This document shows, piece by piece, positions 5,834 to 12,565 of a DNA stretch of 13,409 bases; position 1 is the first letter of the stretch; the number at the start of each line of letters is the position of its first letter. Both the position numbers and the translations under genes were made by a program. Where the stretch lies: positions 1 through 13,409 of the forward strand of contig JADQBO010000496.1 of the NCBI GenBank assembly GCA_016278585.1. The letters run 5' to 3'. This DNA is from Desulfosporosinus sp. Its GTDB lineage: Bacteria > Bacillota > Desulfitobacteriia > Desulfitobacteriales > Desulfitobacteriaceae. Below the pieces are notes generated by a model. It did no database searches, was not told the DNA's origin, and was given only the letters and a program-made list of their open reading frames with translations.

Positions 5834-7681
5834 ATGAGTACTGCAGTAGAAACAAAAGAGTTCCAAACAGAAATCAGGCAATTATTGGACATAGTCATTC
5901 ATTCTCTTTACACTGAGCGAGAGATCTTCTTAAGAGAACTTATTTCCAATGCAGCTGATGCGATGGAGAAACTTCGATACATGCAGCTAACAGGCCCAGA
6001 GGTTAAGGATAAAGATGCAGGGTTAGAAATCCATATCGATACCGATGATGATTCCCACACATTAACCATTACTGATACTGGAATAGGGATGACCAAAGAA
6101 GAGTTGGTTGAGAATTTGGGAACCATTGCTCATTCGGGATCGAAAGAATTTATCAAACATTTAAGTGCTAAAGGGGATCAAAAGGATCTTAACCTTATTG
6201 GGCAATTTGGAGTAGGGTTCTACTCAGCTTTTATGGTAGCAGATAAAGTAACGATTTATACTCGCTCCTATCAACAGGAGGGTAATAGCTTTGTCTGGGA
6301 ATCTGACGGCGTGGGAAATTATACGATTACAGAAGGGGAGGATCGTGTTCGGGGAACGAAGATGGTTCTGCACCTGAAAGAGGATGCCTACGAATTTGCT
6401 AAGGAAGAAACGGTTCAACGTATCATCAAGCAATATTCTAGTTTTGTACCCTATCCTATAAATGTTAATGGGCAGAAAGTAAACACTGTTGAAGCGCTGT
6501 GGACAAAAAATAAGAGCGAAATCTTAGATAATGACTATGATGAATTTTATAAGTTTATTGCCAATGCTCATGACGAACCACTCTTTCGGCTGCATTTTTC
6601 CTCAGATGCTCCTTTGAATATTAATACTTTACTATTTGTTCCTAAGGAAAACTTAGAACAATTTGGCTTTGGTCGTACAGAGCCTGGAGTAAGCTTGTAT
6701 TGCAAAAAAGTTCTAATTCAAGAAAAGTCACCCGTTGTTTTACCTGAATGGTTGCGTTTCTTAAGGGGGGTAATAGACAGTGAAGAGCTTCCTCTTAATA
6801 TTTCAAGGGAAACCATGCAAGACAGCGCTTTGGTCAGCAAGCTTAATAAAGTAGTTACAAGTCGTTTTCTTAAATATCTTGATGGACAAGCGACATCTGA
6901 GCCTGAGAAGTACAAAGAATTCTGGGAAAAATTCAACTTCTTCATCAAAGAAGGAGCGGCAAATGACTTCACTCATCAAAAAGAACTCGTTAAACTTTTA
7001 CGCTTTGAGTCATCGAACACCCAGTCTGGTGAACTAGTATCTTTGGCTGAATACGTGGGTCGGATGAAAGAAGATCAATCGGCTATTTATTATGTCAATG
7101 GTCCTTCTCGAGAAGTAATAGAGTCTGGTCCCTATCTTGAAATATTCCGCAATAAGGGCTTTGAAGTAATTTATACGTATGCAGCTATTGATGACTATAT
7201 CTTTGGAGCGATCAGGGAACATGAGGGTAAGAGACTTATCTCTGCCGATGAAACGGATTTAAGTTTGGGCGATACCGAACAGCAGCAAAGAAGTGAGAAT
7301 GCTCTCCCAGAAGAGGAGGTCTTGGCCCTAACAAGTTGGCTCAAAGAAGTTTTAGGGAGTAAGGTAACTGAAGTGCGAGAATCAAAGCGCTTGGTTGACA
7401 GTCCAGCGGTAGTGCTCAGCCCATATGGTACGAACAGTATGCAGCGAATGATGCAGCTCATGAATAAAGACCTAAATAATATGGGCCCCAGTGTTCTAGA
7501 GATTAATGCAGCGCATCCGATGATTAAGCGATTGGATAAGGCTCGTAAAGATGAGGACGCTTTTTCAAAAATTGCTGCGGAGCAGATATTCGAGAACGCA
7601 CAGATTGCTGCGGGGCTTATCATTGATCCGAGAGGAATGGTTAATCGCCTCAATGAGATTTTGGAACGTGCCTTAGGATAG
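5834..7681 (+). CDS. htpG: Chaperone protein HtpG (bacterial Hsp90)
   Basis: This is a cytosolic ATP-dependent dimeric chaperone that remodels client proteins. The 615 residues cover all three Hsp90 domains. The N-terminal GHKL ATPase (about 1-215) has FLRELISNAADA (32-43, with E35 as the catalytic-type Glu and N39 for Mg), DTGIGM (81-86), the lid region NLGTIAHSGSKEF and GQFGVGFYSAFMV. The middle domain contains LPLNISRETMQ, with the conserved Arg that contacts ATP. The C-terminal domain provides dimerisation. The length is close to that of E. coli HtpG (624). ATG 5834 follows GGAGGT (5823-5828). It seems to be a single-gene unit: its own -10 box lies upstream and a hairpin follows 94 nt after the stop. 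No CIRCE or other heat-shock operator is visible. Confidence 0.97.
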   Translation: MSTAVETKEFQTEIRQLLDIVIHSLYTEREIFLRELISNAADAMEKLRYMQLTGPEVKDKDAGLEIHIDTDDDSHTLTITDTGIGMTKEELVENLGTIAHSGSKEFIKHLSAKGDQKDLNLIGQFGVGFYSAFMVADKVTIYTRSYQQEGNSFVWESDGVGNYTITEGEDRVRGTKMVLHLKEDAYEFAKEETVQRIIKQYSSFVPYPINVNGQKVNTVEALWTKNKSEILDNDYDEFYKFIANAHDEPLFRLHFSSDAPLNINTLLFVPKENLEQFGFGRTEPGVSLYCKKVLIQEKSPVVLPEWLRFLRGVIDSEELPLNISRETMQDSALVSKLNKVVTSRFLKYLDGQATSEPEKYKEFWEKFNFFIKEGAANDFTHQKELVKLLRFESSNTQSGELVSLAEYVGRMKEDQSAIYYVNGPSREVIESGPYLEIFRNKGFEVIYTYAAIDDYIFGAIREHEGKRLISADETDLSLGDTEQQQRSENALPEEEVLALTSWLKEVLGSKVTEVRESKRLVDSPAVVLSPYGTNSMQRMMQLMNKDLNNMGPSVLEINAAHPMIKRLDKARKDEDAFSKIAAEQIFENAQIAAGLIIDPRGMVNRLNEILERALG

Positions 7682-7702
7682 GCCTAGCCAAGACTCAAAC
7701 AG

Positions 7703-7756
7703 GACGTTGGAGGGTAGAAAGTTACCGAGTGTGGTAAGGTAAGACCCTGCGACATC
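7703..7756 (+). ncRNA. Possible structured RNA element: long imperfect stem downstream of htpG
   Basis: Nested complementary segments form one 54-nt hairpin: GACGTTG (7703-7709) with CGACATC (7750-7756), AGGGT (7711-7715) with ACCCT (7744-7748), then a symmetric 6/6 internal loop, AGAAAG (7716-7721) against GGTAAG (7738-7743), then TTACC (7722-7726) with GGTAA (7733-7737) and the loop GAGTGT. The breaks in the lower stem are a C/A and a G/G mismatch, with one G/T pair. Purine-rich internal loops of this sort are typical of RNA folds. I could not match it to a known riboswitch. It may be part of the htpG 3' end, a small RNA or a leader element. Confidence 0.3.
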
Positions 7757-7775
7757 AATAAAATTAGCCAGTTCT

Positions 7776-7807
7776 AGAAGGAGTTGCGTAGTTTCGTAGC
7801 TCCTTCT
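7776..7807 (+). terminator. Hairpin downstream of htpG, probable terminator without a T run
   Basis: AGAAGGAG (7776-7783) pairs with CTCCTTCT (7800-7807), and the inner TTGCG (7784-7788) can pair with CGTAG (7795-7799), giving a 13-bp stem with a 6-nt loop. It is the strongest hairpin after htpG. It is followed by CATTAATC and not by a T run, so factor-independent termination is doubtful. mRNA end protection or pairing with the preceding structured element are alternatives. Confidence 0.4.
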
Positions 7808-7865
7808 CATTAATCATAGCAATACGATTATCTAATTGATCAATAGAAAATAAGAATTTTACAAG

Positions 7866-7883
7866 CTAAGTAAAATTACTTAG
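7866..7883. promoter_or_regulatory. 18-bp palindrome, candidate operator upstream of dsr
   Basis: CTAAGTAA (7866-7873) and TTACTTAG (7876-7883) are perfect inverted repeats with a 2-nt spacer. The shape is that of a dimeric regulator site. No factor can be named. Confidence 0.4.
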
Positions 7884-8047
7884 ACTGATAGTGATAATAA
7901 GAACAAATATGTTATAAACTTTAGTTATCCTTCCCTTTTGGCCTGAAATTAGAGACGCTGAAACAAGATCGGAAGAGGTGGGACTTCTTTTGATAGTTAA
8001 GTAAAGGTAGTCCTAAGTGAAAAGGATCTGTTGGGACACTATTTATG

Positions 8048-8061
8048 TGAAAACGTTCTCA
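8048..8061. promoter_or_regulatory. cre-like (CcpA-type) site upstream of dsr
   Basis: TGAAAACGTTCTCA agrees with the Gram-positive catabolite-response consensus TGWAARCGYTWWCA at 13 of 14 positions. The match is good, but LacI-family operators share this core, and it is not known whether this organism uses CcpA. If real, it would link the sulfite-reduction genes to carbon supply. Confidence 0.35.
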
Positions 8062-8068
8062 GGGTTAG

Positions 8069-8099
8069 GTCGGTGTTGATAGGGCCATTCAACATCGAC
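8069..8099 (+). repeat. 11-bp stem hairpin in the dsr leader
   Basis: GTCGGTGTTGA (8069-8079) pairs with TCAACATCGAC (8089-8099), with one G/T pair, around TAGGGCCAT. No T run follows, so it is not a terminator. It lies 105 nt before the preferred start of the first gene and directly after the cre-like site. Confidence 0.5.
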
Positions 8100-8203
8100 T
8101 GAATTGTGTTACACAAAGATGCCATTAAATGTGAGGATTGAGCGTTCCTAGTAGAATTACAGAATTATTTTTTGCTTTATTAAACTACAAGGAGTGGTCA
8201 GAA

Positions 8204-8749
8204 TTGGACGTAAAGTTGAAAGAAATATTGGAAAAAGAAAAATCCACTATTTCGAAACGATGGTTAGATATTATAATGGCGTCGTATCCTCTCGATAATT
8301 CGGGTTTTTTAATCAATCAGAGTGATAGGTTTGCAAATCCAGTGGGTTACACATTCTCAAAAGGGATAGACGGTATCTTAGAAGTAGTTGTTAAAGGGGA
8401 GGACTTTACAGAGAGTTTACCGTTTCTCGAAGATATTATTAAGGTCAGAGCTATTCAAGACTTTACACCCGCTAAAGCTATGGGTTTTATCTTCCAACTC
8501 AAAACCATCGTTCGAGAACAACTGGGAAAGGAAATAAGGCAGAACCAGATCTACGATGCATTATTGGAGTTTGAATCAAAAATAGACGATCTGGCACTTA
8601 CTGCCTTTGATATATATGTAAAATGTCGTGAACAACTCTATGAACTAAGGACGGATGAACTAAAGCGAATGACCTTTACCCTATTAAAGAAAGCTAACTT
8701 AATGTCCGAAATCCCTGTTCAAGAATTTGAACACAAAGACCAAAAATAA
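8204..8749 (+). CDS. RsbRD N-terminal-domain-like protein heading the dsrMKJOP operon
   Basis: This is a soluble, mainly helical protein with no membrane segment and few cysteines. The part KEILEKEKSTISKRWLDIIM, followed by SYP and later FANPVGYTFSKGIDGIL, resembles the RsbRD N-terminal domain (a globin-like sensor fold in RsbR stressosome proteins). The rest, DLALTAFDIYVKCREQLYELR with the C-terminal helix, completes that domain; no STAS domain follows. I chose TTG 8204 because AAGGAG (8189-8194) lies 9 nt upstream and the domain then begins near its usual position, giving 181 residues. The frame is open up to TTG 8138 (203 residues), but there GAGGA directly abuts the start codon. It ends 17 nt before dsrM. 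From memory, similar genes precede dsrM in other sulfate reducers, so a role in sensing or in assembly of the Dsr complex is possible. The function is unproven. Confidence 0.75.
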   Translation: MDVKLKEILEKEKSTISKRWLDIIMASYPLDNSGFLINQSDRFANPVGYTFSKGIDGILEVVVKGEDFTESLPFLEDIIKVRAIQDFTPAKAMGFIFQLKTIVREQLGKEIRQNQIYDALLEFESKIDDLALTAFDIYVKCREQLYELRTDELKRMTFTLLKKANLMSEIPVQEFEHKDQK

Positions 8750-8766
8750 AGGAAGGAGGTCGTAGA

Positions 8767-9768
8767 GTGAAAGTCTTGTTTTCTTTCCTCGCTGTCGTTG
8801 TACTCATTCTAGTCGCCGCCATGGGAGCGTTTATTACAAATTTACATTATGTCTTTGGTATTATCATACCTTATTTAGCTTTTGCTATGTTTTTAGGTGG
8901 ATTTATTTACCGTATTGTCAAATGGGGGCGGTCACCCGTACCATTCCGTATTCCTACAACGATTGGACAGCAAAAATCACTCCCTTGGATTAAGCAAAAT
9001 AAGATTGAAAATCCTACAAGTACGTTTGGTGTTATTGTCAGAATGGCTATGGAAGTCCTCTTTTTTCGCTCGCTGTTCCGTAATACAAAGACCGAATTAA
9101 GGGAGGGACCGAATGGCCCTATATTAGCCTACGGCTCGACAAAATGGCTTTGGTTAGGTAGTTTGTTCTTTCACTGGTCGTTCCTCATAATTATTTTAAG
9201 GCATCTTAGGTTTTTCTTAGAGCCTATTCCATTTGTAGTGCAAATGCTTGAGAGTGTTGATGGAATCTTACAGATCGGGTTACCAGCTATTTACTTGACA
9301 GATGTTTTTATTTTAGTTGCGGTTACCTATCTGTTCCTCAGAAGAATTGTTGTTCCACAGGTAAAATACATTTCACTTCCTGCAGACTTTTTCCCACTGT
9401 TTATGATTATGAGCATAGCAATCTCGGGAGTCCTGATGCGTTACTTCTATAAAGTGGATATTGTTGCTGTCAAGCAATTGGCAATCGGATTAGCTACTTT
9501 TCAACCAGTCCTCCCCACAGGAATCGGTCCTATGTTTTTTATCCATATCTTTTTAGTTAGCATTCTCTTTGCTTATTTCCCTATGAGTAAGCTAATGCAT
9601 ATGGGTGGAGTTTTCTTAAGCCCTACGCGTAATATGATCAGTAACAATCGTATGGTTAGACACATTAATCCTTGGAATCCCGAAGTAGAGGTTCATACTT
9701 ATGAACAGTATGAGGATGAGTTCAGGGAAAAAATGAAAAAAGCTGGTATACCGGTAGAAAAGGAGTGA
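8767..9768 (+). CDS. dsrM: DsrM, membrane cytochrome b subunit of the DsrMKJOP complex
   Basis: DsrM is a NarI-like quinone-reactive cytochrome b that works with DsrK in passing electrons between menaquinone and the cytoplasmic DsrC trisulfide. The 333 residues contain an N-terminal hydrophobic pair (about 4-25 and 30-50), a cytoplasmic stretch, then the NarI-like core with helices near 127-146, 165-191, 207-226 and 254-272. Histidines H136, H146, H260 and H278 stand where two b haems would be bound. The start is GTG 8767, with GGAAGGAGGT ending 6 nt before it, one of the strongest ribosome binding sites of the window. A polar tail (300-333) faces the cytoplasm, near DsrK. It follows the RsbRD-N-like gene by 17 nt and lies 6 nt before dsrK. 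The length is normal. Confidence 0.93.
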   Translation: MKVLFSFLAVVVLILVAAMGAFITNLHYVFGIIIPYLAFAMFLGGFIYRIVKWGRSPVPFRIPTTIGQQKSLPWIKQNKIENPTSTFGVIVRMAMEVLFFRSLFRNTKTELREGPNGPILAYGSTKWLWLGSLFFHWSFLIIILRHLRFFLEPIPFVVQMLESVDGILQIGLPAIYLTDVFILVAVTYLFLRRIVVPQVKYISLPADFFPLFMIMSIAISGVLMRYFYKVDIVAVKQLAIGLATFQPVLPTGIGPMFFIHIFLVSILFAYFPMSKLMHMGGVFLSPTRNMISNNRMVRHINPWNPEVEVHTYEQYEDEFREKMKKAGIPVEKE

Positions 9769-9774
9769 TCGTGG

Positions 9775-11394
9775 ATGGCACCGAAAGTTAAACTTCCTAA
9801 GCCGGGAGAATTATCAACAATAGATTTTACTCCTCCGGCAACGGATTGGATGGATACACCAGTCGTGTTTAAACCGGGTACCTATTGCTGGGGAGCAAAG
9901 GAAAAAGACCTCCTAACCTTAGGGTTACCTAACCCAAGACAGTGGTCGCCAGCCGACGAAGACTGGAAAATACCAGAAGGCTGGGAATCTACCATCTTGG
10001 ATGGAATCGCTGAACGACTGAGTAAGTATCGCTCTTTTAAAATTTTCATGGACATTTGTGTTAGGTGCGGTGCCTGTGCTGATAAATGTCATTTTTATAT
10101 CGCCACAGGTGACCCCAAGAATATGCCCGTTCTGAGGGCAGAATTGTTAAGATCCGTATATAAGAAGTATTTTACAAAGTCAGGGAAGTTTCTAGGGCGT
10201 TTAGCTGGAGCAAGAGAACTCGATATGGACGTCTTAAAGGAATGGTGGTCATACTTTTTCCAATGTACTGAATGTCGTCGCTGTTCTGTTTACTGTCCAT
10301 ATGGTATCGACCAAGCAGAGGTCACGATCATTGGTCGGGAACTTCTTAACTTAGTAGGACTAAACATCGATTGGATTTCAGGACCAGTTGCAAACTGTTA
10401 TATGAAGGGAAACCACCTCGGACTGGAACCTCATGCAATAACCGGGAATATTGAATCTATGGTAGATGATATTGAGGATATAACCGGTATTCGAGTGAAT
10501 CCTACCTTCAACAGAAAAGGTGCCGAGATCATGTTTGTCACTCCCTCAGGAGACCTTTTAGGTGAGCCGGGAATTCAGACATGTATGGGTTATCTCATGC
10601 TTTTCCATGAACTCGGGCTTGACTATACTTGGAGTACGTATGCCTCAGAGGGCGGAAACTTCGGGTTCTTTACATCGAATGACATGGCAAAGAGACTGAA
10701 TTACAAGATTTATGCTGAAGCCAAACGATTAGGGGTTAAATATATCATTGGTGGAGAATGCGGTCACATGTGGAGAGTACTGAATCAGTATATGGATACT
10801 TGGAATGGCCCGGCAGACTTCTTGGAAGTCCCGGTATCACCAATAACTGGTACAGTCTTCGAAAACGCTAAGTCAACTAAGATGATTCATATCTCCGAAT
10901 TTACTGCTGACTTAATTAAACACAATAAATTGAATCTTGATCCCAGTCGTAACGATCATCTAAAGGTAACCTTCCATGACTCTTGTAATCCTTCCCGAGG
11001 CATGGGACTTCTTGAGGAACCACGAGAAATTATCAAGGCTGTCTGCAATAATTTCTACGAGATGCCTGAAAATACGATTAGAGAAAAAACATTCTGTTGT
11101 GGAAGCGGGTCTGGACTTAACGCCTCTGAAAATATGGAACAGCGTATGAGAGGCGGATTCCCTCGTGCTAATGCAGTAAAGTATGTTAAAGAAAAGCATG
11201 GAGTTAATATGCTGGCAAACATTTGTGCAGTTGACCGAGCCGCATTACCAGCTTTGATGGACTACTGGAATCCAGGGGTAGGGGTCGCTGGCGTGACCGA
11301 GTTACTGGGTAATGCTTTGGTGATGAAAGGCGAGATAGAGAGAACGACTGACCTTCGCTTTGAAGATCTTCCGGGAAAGGAGGGTAATGAGTAA
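9775..11394 (+). CDS. dsrK: DsrK, cytoplasmic iron-sulfur catalytic subunit of DsrMKJOP (HdrD-like)
   Basis: DsrK is related to the catalytic subunit of heterodisulfide reductase and is thought to reduce the DsrC trisulfide/disulfide at the cytoplasmic face. The 539 residues carry two [4Fe-4S] ferredoxin motifs, CVRCGACADKC (C95, C98, C101, C105) and CTECRRCSVYCP (C164, C167, C170, C174). Next come GGECGHMW (C329) and a CCG-type site: C404 in HDSCNPSRG, CC at 441-442 in FCCGSGSG, and C484 in ANICAVD. These cysteines are candidates for the special catalytic [4Fe-4S] cluster of the Hdr family. ATG 9775 follows AGGAG (9761-9765), which overlaps the end of dsrM. The dsrK stop shares a base with the dsrJ start (TAATG). 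There is no signal peptide, as expected. The length is normal. Confidence 0.95.
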   Translation: MAPKVKLPKPGELSTIDFTPPATDWMDTPVVFKPGTYCWGAKEKDLLTLGLPNPRQWSPADEDWKIPEGWESTILDGIAERLSKYRSFKIFMDICVRCGACADKCHFYIATGDPKNMPVLRAELLRSVYKKYFTKSGKFLGRLAGARELDMDVLKEWWSYFFQCTECRRCSVYCPYGIDQAEVTIIGRELLNLVGLNIDWISGPVANCYMKGNHLGLEPHAITGNIESMVDDIEDITGIRVNPTFNRKGAEIMFVTPSGDLLGEPGIQTCMGYLMLFHELGLDYTWSTYASEGGNFGFFTSNDMAKRLNYKIYAEAKRLGVKYIIGGECGHMWRVLNQYMDTWNGPADFLEVPVSPITGTVFENAKSTKMIHISEFTADLIKHNKLNLDPSRNDHLKVTFHDSCNPSRGMGLLEEPREIIKAVCNNFYEMPENTIREKTFCCGSGSGLNASENMEQRMRGGFPRANAVKYVKEKHGVNMLANICAVDRAALPALMDYWNPGVGVAGVTELLGNALVMKGEIERTTDLRFEDLPGKEGNE

Positions 11395-11768
11395 TGTATA
11401 AAGGTGGAAAAATAATTGCCTCACTCATTATCTTTGTAGCGCTTTTTACAATACCTTTTTTCTATAATTTAGGAAAAGCTAATGCAGGGCCGGAGATAAA
11501 TTCCGAGCAACTGGAGTATATGCAGAGTATCGAGCCAGCAATAGATATGAAGGCAAGTCACCCGCAACTGTTCGATCAATGGAGAGATGAATTTGTACGT
11601 AATGGAAAGACAGTCTATGTTAATAGTCAAGGACAGTCGTTTGACATGAGTATTGAAAAGTTGGCGGAATCGGACCCAACTGGTCAATTCTGTGTTTCTT
11701 GCCACGATTATACAGCTGTAACGATAACCTGTACGAGTTGCCATGAGCTAGGGGGGGCAACACAATGA
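11394..11768 (+). CDS. dsrJ: DsrJ, membrane-anchored c-type cytochrome with only two haem motifs
   Basis: DsrJ is the extracytoplasmic cytochrome c of DsrMKJOP. The 124 residues begin with a basic start and a hydrophobic helix (about 8-27) that serves as anchor or signal (ANA-GP at 29-33 could be cut). The conserved part KASHPQLFDQWRDEFVRNGK and VYVNSQGQSFDMSIEK matches the DsrJ pattern. Only two CXXCH motifs follow: CVSCH and CTSCH near the C-terminus. Characterised DsrJ proteins bind three haems. Where the first motif is expected, this protein has AESDPTGQ, and the Cys that ligates one haem in known DsrJ seems replaced in PAIDMKASH. The frame is intact, so this is not decay. The start ATG 11394 overlaps the dsrK stop, with GGAGG at 11379-11383, and the end overlaps dsrO by 4 nt (ATGA). 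Confidence 0.88.
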   Translation: MYKGGKIIASLIIFVALFTIPFFYNLGKANAGPEINSEQLEYMQSIEPAIDMKASHPQLFDQWRDEFVRNGKTVYVNSQGQSFDMSIEKLAESDPTGQFCVSCHDYTAVTITCTSCHELGGATQ

Positions 11769-12565
11769 ACATTAACAGACGACAATTTTTGAGAAGAGCA
11801 GGAATGATCACTGCCTTAGGACTAGGGAGTTCATTTGTTATTACTAGTTTTGGAAAAAAGGCGGTTGCTGAAGCATCTGGATCTGCTAAAGCTCCAAAAG
11901 ATTTGCAGGCTAAACGTTGGGCGATGGTTGTTGATATGAGCAAATTCAAAACTGATGCTGATTATAACAAGGTTATTGAAATCTGCCATAGTATTCATAA
12001 TGTTCCTGATTTCCCTAATACCAAAGATGAAATAAAATGGATATGGAAAGATGATTATCTTCATACCTTTGCTGGCGGCCATAATGAATACTTAAATGAG
12101 CGTGTAAAAGAGGCTCCCTTTATGGTATTATGTAATCATTGTGAGAATCCGCCTTGCGTAAAGGCATGTCCTACTCAGGCTACATTCCAGATGGCAGATG
12201 GTATTGTCGCAATGGACTTCCATCGATGTATCGGTTGCAGATTTTGTATGGCAGCCTGTCCTTTCGGTGCGAGGAGCTTTAACTTTAAAGATCCTCGGCT
12301 CTTCATAGAAAAGATATCTTCAGAGTATCCGACTAGAACTCAAGGTGTTGTAGAAAAATGTAACTTTTGTACTGAACGTTTAGCAAAAGGTCTACTTCCG
12401 GCCTGTGTCGAAAATTCTAATGGGGGACTAATATTCGGGGATTTGAATGACCCTAACTCAGAAGTGCGAAAAATCATTAGTACACAGCTCACTATACGAC
12501 GTAAACCAGAACTGGGAACCCAACCGTGTGTTTACTACCTAGTAGGGGGTGGCGAAAATGCTTGA
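11765..12565 (+). CDS. dsrO: DsrO, Tat-exported ferredoxin-like subunit of DsrMKJOP
   Basis: DsrO passes electrons on the outer face between DsrJ and DsrP. The 266 residues start with a Tat signal (NRRQFLRRAG, then a hydrophobic stretch 14-28 and a possible cut after AVAEA near 37), so the protein is exported folded with its clusters. It has exactly 12 cysteines in the mature part: C74; CNHCENPPCVKAC (123, 126, 131, 135); CIGCRFCMAAC (155, 158, 161, 165); and CNFC with PAC (199, 202, 214). This allows three [4Fe-4S] clusters. In four-cluster NrfC/HybA relatives the first motif has four Cys and the last has a fourth Cys; here they read MSKFKTDADYNKVIEIC and ACVENS. ATG 11765 overlaps dsrJ, with AGGGGGGG 7 nt upstream, and the end overlaps dsrP by 8 nt. 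Confidence 0.93.
   Translation: MNINRRQFLRRAGMITALGLGSSFVITSFGKKAVAEASGSAKAPKDLQAKRWAMVVDMSKFKTDADYNKVIEICHSIHNVPDFPNTKDEIKWIWKDDYLHTFAGGHNEYLNERVKEAPFMVLCNHCENPPCVKACPTQATFQMADGIVAMDFHRCIGCRFCMAACPFGARSFNFKDPRLFIEKISSEYPTRTQGVVEKCNFCTERLAKGLLPACVENSNGGLIFGDLNDPNSEVRKIISTQLTIRRKPELGTQPCVYYLVGGGENA

Larger units (their letters stand above)
7808..8203. other. Gene-free region upstream of the dsr operon, rich in dyads
   Basis: I see no coding frame of any length with a ribosome binding site here on either strand. The region must hold the promoter of the dsr operon, but no convincing sigma-A or sigma-54 promoter can be picked. It holds an 18-bp palindrome (7866-7883), GTCCTAA (8010-8016) that can pair with TTGGGAC (8031-8037), a cre-like site (8048-8061) and an 11-bp stem (8069-8099). 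With no promoter fixed, it is unclear which of these lie in the leader RNA. Confidence 0.6.

Noticed and set aside
7195..7653. 152-codon open frame on the - strand inside htpG
   Set aside because: It lies fully within a clear HtpG coding region. Its Ser/Leu/Arg-rich translation is typical of an antisense shadow, and no ribosome binding site stands out.
7975..7995. Second sigma-54 promoter (GTGGGACTTCTTTTGAT) upstream of dsr
   Set aside because: The -12 element lacks the essential GC, and the -24 element is GGGAC instead of GGCAC.
8120..8152. 10-codon frame (MPLNVRIERS) in the dsr leader
   Set aside because: It has no ribosome binding site and no recognisable attenuation signature, such as a run of one amino acid followed by a terminator.
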